Assembly (NCBI GenBank): GCA_963802745.1
Contig: CAWDKL010000040.1
Span: 15,096 to 79,095 of the forward strand
From: JAJPKK01 sp963802745
GTDB lineage: Bacteria > Pseudomonadota > Alphaproteobacteria > Rhizobiales > Xanthobacteraceae
Reading direction: 5' to 3'
Length of the DNA stretch: 64,000 nucleotides
In this document: positions 1 to 7,391 of the stretch, piece by piece
Numbering within the stretch: position 1 is the first letter of the stretch
Layout of the letters: each line of letters starts with the position of its first letter
Made by a program: the position numbers and the translations under genes
The notes under the pieces: generated by a model
What the model was told of the DNA's origin: nothing
The model's database searches: none
Seen by the model: the letters and a program-made list of their open reading frames with translations, nothing else

Positions 1-567
1 ATCCTCGAGTTCCTTGTCCGTGCGGCGGATGCGCTCGACGGTGCGCATGGCGTCGCTGTGCGGCAGGCCGGTGGCGTCCAGAAAGGTGTTGTCGTTGAAG
101 CCGGCCGCTTCCACCACCAGCGTGTCGCCCTCCCAATGGCCGACCGCATGGCCGTTGTAGCGCGGCTCCACCTCCAGCGCTTTCGGCGTCGGCAACGGCC
201 GGTCCATCAGGATCACCCGCACCTGGTGGTTCATCTCATAGACGAACGTCACCTGGTCGGCCGGCACCTGAAAAATCTCGAACGGATAGGGCGTGGCGAG
301 CACCCGCGGCACCCCGTCCGGCAGGCAGACGCGCCGCGCCTTGTCGACGATCGAGCCGTCCTTCAAGCCCGCCTGGTTCGCCGCATAGGCGGCCTTGCCG
401 GCCTCGTTGAGCGGGGGCTCGCCGCCGCCCAGCACCGCGATTTTTGGGCTATAGCGCGTCGCCCAATAGGTGCCGGAAATGTCGGGGGCGGCAGACGCAG
501 CCACCACCATCGCCAGTTCGCATGCTAGGGCGATGAAGCACCCACGACCGCTATCGATGGGACTCAT
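1..567 (-). CDS. secreted conserved hypothetical protein (runs off the left edge)
   Basis: The gene reads leftwards from an ATG at 567 and leaves the window, so 189 N-terminal codons are visible and the C-terminus is not. Residues 1-27 look like a Sec signal peptide (hydrophobic stretch LACELAMVVAASAA ahead of APDISGTYW), so the product is probably exported. The mature part carries GHWEGDTLVVEAAGFND followed by PHSDAMRTVERIRR. I know this signature from a large uncharacterised family of secreted proteins common in soil alphaproteobacteria. No enzyme activity is established for that family and none is claimed here. Base and codon use match the neighbours. Confidence 0.7.
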   Translation of the reverse strand, partial: MSPIDSGRGCFIALACELAMVVAASAAPDISGTYWATRYSPKIAVLGGGEPPLNEAGKAAYAANQAGLKDGSIVDKARRVCLPDGVPRVLATPYPFEIFQVPADQVTFVYEMNHQVRVILMDRPLPTPKALEVEPRYNGHAVGHWEGDTLVVEAAGFNDNTFLDATGLPHSDAMRTVERIRRTDKELED

Positions 568-756
568 AGCCCCCGCCTCCCCTATCCGGATTTTCGCGTG
601 GCGTTGTAACGCGAGGTGAGGTACGGCCGCAAGGTGATGATACGTTTGCCCTTCGTGGGCGCCGCAGCCGCGCTCCCGCGGTTCGATCGCAGGGAGTTGG
701 TTAGAGCTGCCTGCCGGTCGCGGAACCGGGAAGTGCATTATCGGGAAGATGCGACG

Positions 757-1271
757 ATGATCCCAGACAGGACAAAAAGCGTAGGATTCAAGCCGGTTGC
801 GCGCCACGATGCGCGTGTCTTGATTTTAGGAACTTTGCCCGGCACCGAGTTCTCAAGCAACAGCAATACTATGCCAAAACGCAAAACTGCTTCTGGAAGA
901 TTATGGGAGAGCTGACCGGAGCTCATCCGGACATTCCCTACCGAGAAAGACTTGATTGTCTTTTGAGAAACGGGATCGCTTTGTGGGATGTTTGCGCGGC
1001 GGCGCAACGCGAAGGAAGCCTAGATACCGCGATCAAGTCTCCAATACCCAATGATTTTCCGTCTTTCTTCCAAGCGCATCCCCGCATCGAAATAGTGTGC
1101 TTCAACGGACAACAAGCGGAAACTCTGTTTTTACGTCACGTAAAGCCAGATTTATCAAATCCAAATCTGTCCCTTACGGTTCTTCCATCGACCAGCCCTG
1201 CTCATGCAGGCATGCGGTACGAACAAAAATTGGCGCGGTGGCGCCAAGCTCTGGAAAAGTTCGTTACATAG
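757..1271 (+). pseudogene. DNA-deoxyinosine glycosylase, frameshifted
   Basis: Two reading frames together encode one protein of the uracil-DNA glycosylase superfamily, the hypoxanthine (deoxyinosine) glycosylase type, which removes deaminated adenine from DNA. The first part (from ATG 757) has GFKPVARHDARVLILGTLPG, the family's N-terminal active-site loop. Reading the next frame from about 850 gives LKQQQYYAKTQNCFWKIMGE, the expected continuation, and the rest runs to the stop at 1271 (GIALWDVCAAAQREGSLD, NDFPSFFQAHP, FNGQQAETLF). One missing base near 850 (between GAG and CTCAAG) explains the break. It may be a sequencing error or a true pseudogene. If restored, the protein would be about 170 residues, normal for the family. 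Confidence 0.75.
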
Positions 1272-1284
1272 CGACTGCTTCGTG

Positions 1285-1698
1285 CCGACCAAATTGCAAG
1301 GCGATGAGGGACGCGGGATCGAGAAGGCGCGCCTACGTTCGTATCGGCCTTGTCATGGGGCCTTGGGCGTGATGCCAAAGAGCCATTCGACTTCGGAATG
1401 ATCGGGGACCGGGTCATGCCGGGAGCGGCCCTGTGTCAAGCGGCGGTATGGAAGATAGCGTACCCTGAGGCATCCGGCTGCCGACCTCGATGGACCGGGT
1501 ATCGCCGGGTCGCAAGCCTCGCCGAGGCTGGCCTACGGCCCCGCCTTTGGCGGTAGCCGGAACAGGGGCTTGCCACCCAGCCGTTGTGTTCGCCACCACG
1601 CATTCGACACCAATGGGCGCCCGCAGCACGCCGGCGTTTTGCTACCACGGCGGATCTCCCCAGGCGCCGGATCCACGCACCGATGCTCCCGAGGAGGC
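1285..1698. repeat. dispersed hairpin-rich repeat, copy A
   Basis: Most of the 541-base gap between the glycosylase and bufA1 is a diverged copy of a segment seen again at about 17405-17809. Shared blocks in the same order are: ATGCCAAAGAG/ATGCCAAGGAA followed by CCATTCG; a GC-rich hairpin flanked by GCAAGCC and GCTTGCCACCCAGCC; GTTCGCCACCA followed by CGTTCGAC or CATTCGAC; and a right end GAGGAGGC at 1691-1698. After that the copies diverge. The left boundary is approximate. I see no convincing protein in it. It behaves like a non-autonomous mobile repeat, because copy B interrupts a gene. Confidence 0.55.
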
Positions 1699-1716
1699 AA
1701 ATTTCTCCACCGATGC

Positions 1717-1741
1717 GTAACCTTTCGGCAGCGGCGTCGAA
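1717..1741 (+). promoter_or_regulatory. candidate ECF-sigma promoter (SigF-like) for the bufferin operon
   Basis: GTAACC at 1717-1722 and CGAA at 1738-1741 are separated by 15 bases, and lie 72 bases before the bufA1 ATG. As I recall, the homologous Caulobacter operon is driven by the ECF factor SigF from a GTAACC/CGAA promoter with a spacer of about 16 bases. The match is therefore close but the spacing is one base short. No sigF or anti-sigma gene is in the window. Confidence 0.4.
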
Positions 1742-1812
1742 CCTCCAAGAGTTCTCGCTTCGAGACCCCTAACCAAGGCCCCCACTTGGCCATCCAATCA
1801 GAGGTTTTGCCG

Positions 1813-2124
1813 ATGAAACATCCCGTGATCGCCGCTTCCGTGCTCTCCACAGCTATCGGGCTCGCGCTCGCCGCCCAGGCCCCTGCCGTCCGCGCCCAGG
1901 GCGCCGCCGGTATGCCGCAGGTCGTCAAGGACAACATGGCACGCGCGGCCGCCAACAAGCTGCAAAAGTGCTACGGCATTAACGCCGCCGCCAAGAACGA
2001 CTGCGCCGAGGGCGCGCACTCCTGCGCCGGCCAGGCGACGATGGCGCGCGATCCGAAGTCGTTCGTGCTGCTGCCGGGCGGCGATTGCGCCAAGATCCAG
2101 GGCGGCAAGCTTACCCCGGCCTAA
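1813..2124 (+). CDS. bufA1: BufA1-type bufferin precursor (DUF2282)
   Basis: This 103-residue protein starts at ATG 1813 and has a signal peptide to about residue 30 (ASVLSTAIGLALAAQAPAVRAQ). The mature part has four cysteines in the DUF2282 spacing: KCYGIN, NDCAEG, HSCAGQ and GDCAKI. DUF2282 proteins are precursors of bufferins, ribosomally made and modified peptides. Their core cysteines are converted by a DUF692 iron oxygenase, and the product sequesters copper in the periplasm. The maturase (bufB) starts 12 bases downstream, followed by bufC and a DoxX gene. In-frame codons continue upstream of 1813, but only the start at 1813 places the signal peptide at the N-terminus. Confidence 0.88.
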   Translation: MKHPVIAASVLSTAIGLALAAQAPAVRAQGAAGMPQVVKDNMARAAANKLQKCYGINAAAKNDCAEGAHSCAGQATMARDPKSFVLLPGGDCAKIQGGKLTPA

Positions 2125-2135
2125 GCGGGCAACCG

Positions 2136-3011
2136 ATGCACCCCCCGGCCGTCCATCCGGCCCTCCCGATTCCGGCGCAAGCCGGAATCGGGCTGCGCTT
2201 TCAGCATCATGAGGCGGTGCTGGAGGCGCCGCCCGCCGTGGCGTGGATGGAAGTCCACACCGAGAACTACATGGGCGGCGGGACGCCGCTGCGTTATCTC
2301 GATGCCATCCGGCGCGATTTCCCCATCGCGCTGCACGGCGTCGGCCTGTCGCTCGGCAGCGCCGAGGGCTTGGACGCGGCGCACATCGAACGCATCCGGC
2401 AGGTCGCCGCGCGCGTCGAACCCGCTTTGATGTCCGAGCATATTGCCTGGAGCGTGGTCGGCGGCACCTATTTGGCCGATCTGCTGCCGCTGCCGATGAC
2501 CGAGGAATCGCTCGCCGTGGTGTGCCGCCACGTCGATCAGGTGCAAAGCCACCTCAAGCGCCGGATCTTGGTCGAAAACCCATCCACCTATTTGCGCTTT
2601 GCTCACTCGATCATTCCGGAATGGGAATTCATGGCCGCAGTGGCGCAGCGGACCGGCTGCGGTATCCTGTGCGATGTCAATAACATTTATGTGAGCGCCC
2701 ATAATCACGGCTGGGATACCTCGGCCTATCTCGCCGGGCTGCCGGCGGAGGCGATCGGGGAAATTCATCTCGCCGGCCACAGTGTCCGCTCGCTGCCCGA
2801 TGGCAGCACGGTGCGGATCGACGATCACGGCTCGCGCGTCATTCCCGAGGTGTGGGCGCTCTACCGCGAGGCCATTGCGCGGTTCGGTCCGGTCCCGACC
2901 CTGATCGAATGGGATACCGACGTGCCGCCGCTCGATGTGCTGGTCGGCGAAGCGCACCATGCCGGCGCGGTGCTGGCCGCATGCGAGGCGCGCGATGCCG
3001 CCGCAGCGTGA
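2136..3011 (+). CDS. bufB: MNIO-family bufferin maturase (DUF692)
   Basis: This 291-residue TIM-barrel enzyme belongs to the multinuclear non-heme iron oxidases (DUF692), which modify cysteines of bufferin precursors. Expected metal-site motifs occur in order: ALHGVGLSLG, MSEHIAWS, LVENPSTYL, CDVNNIYVSAHNHG, EIHLAGH, DDHGSRV and TLIEWD. Their His, Asp, Asn and Glu residues are those that bind the iron cluster in the family. The start at ATG 2136 (MHPPAVHP) lies 12 bases after bufA1 and gives a normal family length. In-frame codons further upstream overlap bufA1 and are unlikely to be used. bufC begins inside its 3' end, so translation is probably coupled. Confidence 0.9.
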   Translation: MHPPAVHPALPIPAQAGIGLRFQHHEAVLEAPPAVAWMEVHTENYMGGGTPLRYLDAIRRDFPIALHGVGLSLGSAEGLDAAHIERIRQVAARVEPALMSEHIAWSVVGGTYLADLLPLPMTEESLAVVCRHVDQVQSHLKRRILVENPSTYLRFAHSIIPEWEFMAAVAQRTGCGILCDVNNIYVSAHNHGWDTSAYLAGLPAEAIGEIHLAGHSVRSLPDGSTVRIDDHGSRVIPEVWALYREAIARFGPVPTLIEWDTDVPPLDVLVGEAHHAGAVLAACEARDAAAA

Positions 3012-3930
3012 GCCGGCTCGGCCCGAGCCAACGCTGCTGGAACTGCAGCAGGCCATGCGGGCGAGTTTGGTCGAGCGCGACGACGGCGCCGCCGCCGCGA
3101 TGCTCGCCGCGGGCTTGGACCCCGCCCGGCTGAACATCTATCGCAACACCTTCGTCACCGGCGTCACCAAAGCGCTGCGCCTGTCCTTTCCGGCGGTCGA
3201 ACGGCTGGTGGGTGCGGAATTCTTCGAGGGGGCCGCCGCGGTCTTTATCGCCCAGCAGCCGCCACGCGCGGCCTATCTGGACCTTTATGGCGAAGATTTT
3301 CCGGCATTCCTCGGTTGCTTCGCACCGGCCGCGGCGCTCGTCTATCTCGCCGACGTGGCGCGGCTGGAATGGGCGGTCAACCGGGCGATCCACGCGGCCG
3401 ACGCCGCCCCGCTGGTGTTGGAGCGGCTGGGATCGCTCGCGCCCGAGGATCAGCTGCGCGTTTGCTTCATGCCGCATCCCGCACTATCGCTGCTGCGCTG
3501 TGCTTATCCGGTCGATGCGATCTGGCGCGGCGTGCTGGCGAGCGATGACGCCGCGCTAGCGGCCGTCGATCTTGCGGCCGGCCCGGTGCATCTGCTGGTG
3601 GAGCGCGGTCCGGACGGTGTGCAGGTGCATCGGCTCGATGCGCGTGCGTGGCGGTTCGCGCAGGCGCTGTCGGAAGGCCGCCCGCTTGCGGCGGTGTTCG
3701 CCGAGGCTCCGGAAACAACCGGCCCGGAGGTCCAGGATACGGAAAGCGCGGCTGTGGCGGATGCGACAGCTCACGACCTCCCGGACCCCACCGAAACTAA
3801 TTCCGTACCGATCGCCGATCCCGCCGCTTTGCTGGCCGACCATCTAGCGGCCGGCCGGTTCGTCGATTTCGTTCTGGCGGAGCCCGATGGTACGGTGCCC
3901 GTCCTTGCACCGACCGAGGCCCCGCGATGA
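2995..3930 (+). CDS. bufC: BufC-family peptide-modification partner (DUF2063)
   Basis: The protein has an N-terminal DUF2063 domain (LLELQQAMRASL, then LNIYRNTFVTGVTKALRLSFPAVERLVG) and the all-alpha/beta region typical of BufC/HvfC proteins. These partner the DUF692 enzyme, presumably by presenting the precursor. The ATG at 2995 overlaps the end of bufB by 17 bases. The product is 311 residues, longer than usual, because residues about 236-270 form an acidic Pro/Ala/Thr-rich linker (PETTGPEVQDTESAAVADAT...) just before the final helices (ALLADHLAAGRFVDF). The linker looks like an insertion and not a frameshift, since the reading frame stays open on both sides. Confidence 0.85.
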   Translation: MPPQREPARPEPTLLELQQAMRASLVERDDGAAAAMLAAGLDPARLNIYRNTFVTGVTKALRLSFPAVERLVGAEFFEGAAAVFIAQQPPRAAYLDLYGEDFPAFLGCFAPAAALVYLADVARLEWAVNRAIHAADAAPLVLERLGSLAPEDQLRVCFMPHPALSLLRCAYPVDAIWRGVLASDDAALAAVDLAAGPVHLLVERGPDGVQVHRLDARAWRFAQALSEGRPLAAVFAEAPETTGPEVQDTESAAVADATAHDLPDPTETNSVPIADPAALLADHLAAGRFVDFVLAEPDGTVPVLAPTEAPR

Positions 3931-4406
3931 CCACCACGGCACCTACCAAATCGCTACCGTCGCCAAAGTTTGAACCGATCCGCCGGGTCATCGGCTGGCT
4001 CGACGCCGTCCCCTACAGCCTGTTGGCGCTGCCGTTGCGGCTCGGTGCCGCCGTGGTGTTCTGGAATTCCGCCCAGACCAAACTCGCCAACTGGGACACA
4101 ACGATCGAGCTGTTCACCGAGGAGTATAAGGTACCGCTGCTGCCGCCCGAGATCGCCGCCAACATGGCGCTGGCGATCGAAGTAACGACGCCGGTGCTGC
4201 TCGTGCTGGGGCTGCTGACGCGGCCGGCCGCGCTCGTGCTGCTCGGTATGACCGCCGTCATCGAGATTTTCGTCTATCCGCAGGCATGGCCGACCCACAT
4301 TCAGTGGGCTGCCATGCTGCTGGTTCTGCTCTGCCGCGGGCCGGGTACGTTTTCGCTCGATTATTTGCTGGGGCGGTGGTTGGGCGGGGAGAAAGCCCGC
4401 GGCTGA
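3927..4406 (+). CDS. DoxX-family membrane protein of the bufferin operon
   Basis: This 159-residue integral membrane protein has about four hydrophobic helices (LLALPLRLGAAVVFWNS, ALAIEVTTPVLLVLGLL, AALVLLGMTAVIEIFV, IQWAAMLLVLLCRG) and the DoxX-type Arg/Asn pattern RLGAAVVFWNSAQTK. DoxX genes are the usual fourth member of bufferin operons; their job is not firmly known, and electron or quinone chemistry has been suggested. The ATG overlaps the bufC stop by four bases (ATGA), so the gene is in the same transcript. Confidence 0.85.
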   Translation: MTTTAPTKSLPSPKFEPIRRVIGWLDAVPYSLLALPLRLGAAVVFWNSAQTKLANWDTTIELFTEEYKVPLLPPEIAANMALAIEVTTPVLLVLGLLTRPAALVLLGMTAVIEIFVYPQAWPTHIQWAAMLLVLLCRGPGTFSLDYLLGRWLGGEKARG

Positions 4407-4494
4407 TTTGGACCTATCGAGCCGTTTCGGTTGCGCTCCGGTCACGGCGATACATCGCATGGACGCCATGGCGCCGGGGCGATAGATTGGCGTC

Positions 4495-4971
4495 GTGACC
4501 AAGATCGCGCGCCGCCTCATCGCCCTGATTGCTGCCTACGCGATTGCCCTGCAACCTGTGTTGGCCGGGTCGATCGTCCTATGGAGCGGCGCCGGGGACG
4601 CACCGCAGATATGCGCGTCCTTCCGATCCGGCCCCGAGCGTGATGGGTCTTGGCCGGGCTCGTCCCGGCCATCCCGAAAATCGGCGCAGCGTGCCCTCCA
4701 ATACGAAATCGCCGGGACAAGCCCGGCGATGACGAATGGGTCGCCACGACTTTTGCCGCTGTTACCGCGTGACGCAATTCCGCCCGACGCGGTTTGCGCG
4801 GGGTGCTCTCCCTTCTGCGCCGACACTGCAGCCGGCGCTCCCCGACCCGATGCGGTCGTCGCGCCGACCCCATCCGGCTGGATGTCGGGCATCTTTCGCG
4901 AGCCCACTGTCATGACCTTCGCGGATGCGAAGCGACGGCTGCCGCCGTCGCGCGCACCTCCGGCCGGGTGA
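4495..4971 (+). CDS. DUF2946-like secreted protein with an inserted repeat segment
   Basis: A GTG start at 4495 gives a 158-residue product with a clear signal peptide (RRLIALIAAYAIALQPVLAG). It resembles small DUF2946 proteins, which often sit by copper genes: a Cys after the signal (QICAS), a Cys cluster (AVCAGCSPFCAD) and an Arg/Pro-rich end (RRLPPSRAPPA). About 33 residues in the middle (SWPGSSRPSRK ... IAGTSPAMTNG) are simply the translation of a palindromic intergenic repeat, so the ancestral protein was probably near 125 residues. It lies between the bufferin operon and the PCu(A)C chaperone on the same strand. Family assignment is by overall layout and is moderately sure. Confidence 0.55.
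   Translation: MTKIARRLIALIAAYAIALQPVLAGSIVLWSGAGDAPQICASFRSGPERDGSWPGSSRPSRKSAQRALQYEIAGTSPAMTNGSPRLLPLLPRDAIPPDAVCAGCSPFCADTAAGAPRPDAVVAPTPSGWMSGIFREPTVMTFADAKRRLPPSRAPPAG
4641..4738. repeat. double-hairpin palindromic repeat inside a coding frame
   Basis: Two perfect GC-rich hairpins, GGCCGGGCTCGTCCCGGCC at 4652-4670 and CGCCGGGACAAGCCCGGCG at 4710-4728, are 58 bases apart. The same two-hairpin layout recurs at 49617-49706. Here the element lies within the DUF2946-like gene without breaking its frame. Outer boundaries are approximate. Confidence 0.6.
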
Positions 4972-5058
4972 ATTGCCCTTCGTTATCCTCACGCCGTCAT
5001 CCCCCCGCTCATCGACCGGCCGGACTGCTGGTCGCAAACCAATTCAAAGGCCATACCC

Positions 5059-5601
5059 ATGAACAAATTCGCCATCATCCTTGCGAGTACCTTCGTGCTC
5101 GCGTCCGCCCTGCCGTCCGCCGCCGAAGACTACAAGGTCGGTTCGCTTGAAATCACGCAACCTTGGTCGCGCGCGGTTCCTAAGGGCGCCAAGGTTGCGG
5201 CGGGCTACCTGACGATCAAAAATACCGGCACCGAGCCGGACCGGCTGGTCGGCGGCTCGACGCCGGTAGCCGGAAAGTTCGAGGTCCACGAAATGACCAT
5301 GACCAAGGGCGTCATGCGGATGCGCCCGGTCACCGGCGGCCTGGAAATCAAGCCCGGCGAAACCGTCGAGCTCAAGCCGGATTCGTTCCACATTATGATG
5401 ACGGGGCTCAAGCAGCCGGTCGAAATGGGCAAGCCGTTCAAGGCGTCGCTCAAGTTCGAAAAGGCGGGATCGGTCGATGTCGAGTTCGCCGTAGAATCCG
5501 TCGGTGCCCGCTCCGCCTCCCCGGCAGCGCCGGCCCACGATATGCAGCACGATATGCCCAACATGCCTAATATGCCCAACATGCCGAACATGAAGCACTG
5601 A
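5059..5601 (+). CDS. PCu(A)C periplasmic copper chaperone
   Basis: The product is 180 residues with a signal peptide (FAIILASTFVLASALPSAAE) and a PCu(A)C domain: ITQPWSRAVPKGAKVAAGYLTIKN, then the copper ligand motif HEMTM ... MRMRP and a final M near FHIMMTGL. Proteins of this family carry Cu(I) in the periplasm and hand it to the CuA or CuB centre of cytochrome oxidase. The last 20 residues add a second candidate copper site: two HDM units followed by four NMP/NMK units ending in KH. It follows the bufferin operon and the DUF2946-like gene on the same strand, which supports a copper-handling neighbourhood. Confidence 0.88.
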   Translation: MNKFAIILASTFVLASALPSAAEDYKVGSLEITQPWSRAVPKGAKVAAGYLTIKNTGTEPDRLVGGSTPVAGKFEVHEMTMTKGVMRMRPVTGGLEIKPGETVELKPDSFHIMMTGLKQPVEMGKPFKASLKFEKAGSVDVEFAVESVGARSASPAAPAHDMQHDMPNMPNMPNMPNMKH

Positions 5602-5629
5602 GGCCTTAACCCCAATACCGTTCACTTAG

Positions 5630-5810
5630 CCCGGGGATGCGTGCGTCCCCTCTCCCCGCGGCGTTCTTCACGCCGTGGGGAGAGGGTTAGGGTGAGGGGC
5701 AGGGCCGCGCTCTGGCGAGGCGACCGATCGTCTCTGCGGCAGCGAATGCACCCTAACCCTCTCCCCATCGTCAAGAACGATGGGGAGAGGGAACGCGCGC
5801 ATCCCCGGGT
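5630..5810. repeat. large imperfect palindrome between PCu(A)C and NUDIX genes
   Basis: The 297-base gap after the copper chaperone holds an inverted repeat. Its outer arms are CCCGGGGATGCG near 5630 and CGCATCCCCGGG ending near 5808. Inside are two hairpins of the CTCTCCCC/GGGGAGAG type, and GGGTTAGGGTG is mirrored by CACCCTAACCC. It looks like a dispersed palindromic element and could also end transcription from the chaperone gene. No gene is seen in it. Confidence 0.6.
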
Positions 5811-5898
5811 TAATGTACCCGTGGCGGCGAGGCCGGATCACTGGCATCGCCCCGAAGGGGCGATTGTTAGCGCAGGACATCGAAACGTTTAGGTTTGC

Positions 5899-6648
5899 AT
5901 GACCGCGGATCCGCATGAACGCCTCGCCGAGTTTCTCTCCGTCGGCGATACCCGCCAGAACCTGCCCGGCGTCAAAATTCGCGATGCCGCCACCATGCTG
6001 GTGATCGACCGTGCCGGTAGTACGCCAAAAGTGCTGCTCGGCCGGCGCCATCACGGCCACAAATTCATGCCCGGGAAATACGTCTTCCCGGGCGGCAGGG
6101 TCGAACGCGAAGACCGCCGCATGCGTGCCGCCACGCCGCTCGACCCGCGCGTCGAGGCGCGGCTGATGCGCGAGGTGCGCTATCCAAGCGCCGAGAAATC
6201 GCGGGGGTTTCCGCTGGCCGCCATTCGCGAAACCTTCGAGGAAACCGGGCTCGCGCTGGGCACCAAGACGGACGACCCGGCATCGCCCCCCGACGCCCAT
6301 TGGGCAGCATTCGCCGCCACCAATGTGCTGCCCGATCTTGCCGCGGTGCATTTCATCGCCCGCGCCATCACGCCGCCGGGACGGCCGCGCCGCTTCGATA
6401 CGCGGTTCTTCGCCGTCGATGCCGGCGCCATCGCGGCGCGGATCGACGGCGTGGTCGGTCCCGATACCGAGCTCGTCGAACTGGTGTGGCTCGGAATCGA
6501 CGACAGTATGAAGCTCGATATGCCGGGGATCACCATGGCGGTCCTGGAGGAGCTCAAGATCAGGACCGCCAATGGCTTCACCCACGACCTGCCGGTGCCG
6601 TTCTATCGGATGCAGCGCGGCAAGCGGATCCGGGAATTTTTGTCCTGA
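5899..6648 (+). CDS. NUDIX hydrolase
   Basis: This 249-residue cytosolic NUDIX hydrolase should cleave a nucleoside diphosphate linked to another group. The fold is marked by AATMLVIDR, the KYVFPGGRVE strand-loop and the helix FPLAAIRETFEETGLALG, which holds the REtFEETG core of the Nudix box. The box is split by about 30 residues between GGRVE and RE, as in the longer COG0494 proteins of alphaproteobacteria that resemble RNF/NUDT19-like CoA pyrophosphatases. The substrate cannot be told from sequence. The gene stands alone on its strand, after a palindromic repeat. Confidence 0.8.
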   Translation: MTADPHERLAEFLSVGDTRQNLPGVKIRDAATMLVIDRAGSTPKVLLGRRHHGHKFMPGKYVFPGGRVEREDRRMRAATPLDPRVEARLMREVRYPSAEKSRGFPLAAIRETFEETGLALGTKTDDPASPPDAHWAAFAATNVLPDLAAVHFIARAITPPGRPRRFDTRFFAVDAGAIAARIDGVVGPDTELVELVWLGIDDSMKLDMPGITMAVLEELKIRTANGFTHDLPVPFYRMQRGKRIREFLS

Positions 6649-6767
6649 TCGGCGCGACGGACACGGCGGATGCGATTGGCGGAGGCATCGCTCCGGTGCA
6701 ACGGTTTGCCGTGCGGTGTGTATCGACTTACCGAGCCGGAGCGAAGCGCCACGTTTATAACGACAAG

Positions 6768-7067
6768 CTACGAGGCGCCTGATTTGGCGGCGACAGGTGT
6801 AAAACTAATCTTGAGACGATGGCCGGTGGCTTTGGCAAAGCGGTCGAGCGTACGGGTTGACGGCATGCCGCGTCCGCTCTCCAGGCGGGCGACCGTGCTT
6901 TGGGTCGTCTGCATTCGTTGCGCCAATTCAGCTTGACTGAGGCCGGCGCTGCGGCGTGCCTTTGCTACCGCCAGCGACAGCGCAAATTCGTCCTCCAAGG
7001 TCTCGTATTCCTGGGCATAGGCGGGATCCTTCATCCACTTTTTGTGAAGATCTCCGATTTTGCTCAT
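6768..7067 (-). CDS. XRE-family antitoxin
   Basis: The protein is 99 residues with a helix-turn-helix of the XRE type (AGLSQAELAQRMQTTQSTVARLESGRGMPSTRTLDRFAKATG). It follows a RelE/HigB-type toxin gene, overlapping its stop by four bases. Antitoxins of this class neutralise the toxin and repress the operon by binding DNA. The N-terminal 35 residues (DLHKKWMKDPAYAQEYETLEDE) are the usual toxin-contact segment. Confidence 0.85.
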   Translation of the reverse strand: MSKIGDLHKKWMKDPAYAQEYETLEDEFALSLAVAKARRSAGLSQAELAQRMQTTQSTVARLESGRGMPSTRTLDRFAKATGHRLKISFTPVAAKSGAS

Positions 7068-7375
7068 TTTACCTCCTTGGCCCGTCGTCGGGCCAGTTCA
7101 AGTTCGCGCGGCGGAGTTTTTTGCGATTTCTTAACGAACACATGCAGGATCACAACCCGACGACCCACGACCGTGAGGTAAATGGCACGGGCAATCCCGT
7201 CGCGACCACTGACACGAAGTTCCCACAATTTCTCGTCGAGGTGTTTGACGCTACCGGGCGGCAAAGCCTCGAACCCTGCCTGCTCGATCACGTGGGCCAG
7301 CCGCACGAGCCGCGCCCGCATGTCGTTCGGCAGCGCCTCGATCTCCGTATCGACAGCCTCATTCAAGGTCTCCAC
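7064..7375 (-). CDS. RelE/ParE (Gp49-like) toxin
   Basis: This 103-residue protein fits the phage Gp49/HigB-like branch of the RelE superfamily, whose members usually cut translated mRNA. Diagnostic stretches are LPPGSVKHLDEKLWELRVSGRDGIARAIYLT, then VILHVFVKKSQKTPPRELELARRRAKE, with the basic residues that form the active surface. It is the first gene of a two-gene operon, with the antitoxin downstream (HigBA order), and the two overlap by four bases. A promoter with an embedded palindrome lies just upstream. Confidence 0.85.
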   Translation of the reverse strand: METLNEAVDTEIEALPNDMRARLVRLAHVIEQAGFEALPPGSVKHLDEKLWELRVSGRDGIARAIYLTVVGRRVVILHVFVKKSQKTPPRELELARRRAKEVK

Positions 7376-7391
7376 GGTCCAGGTTATAAAG

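Noticed and set aside
690..733. tRNA-like wording (AGTTGGTTAGAGC, GCCTGCC, GGTCGCGG)
   Set aside because: The pieces resemble parts of a tRNA-Asp, but the anticodon stem, T-arm and acceptor stem cannot be drawn. It may be a remnant or chance.
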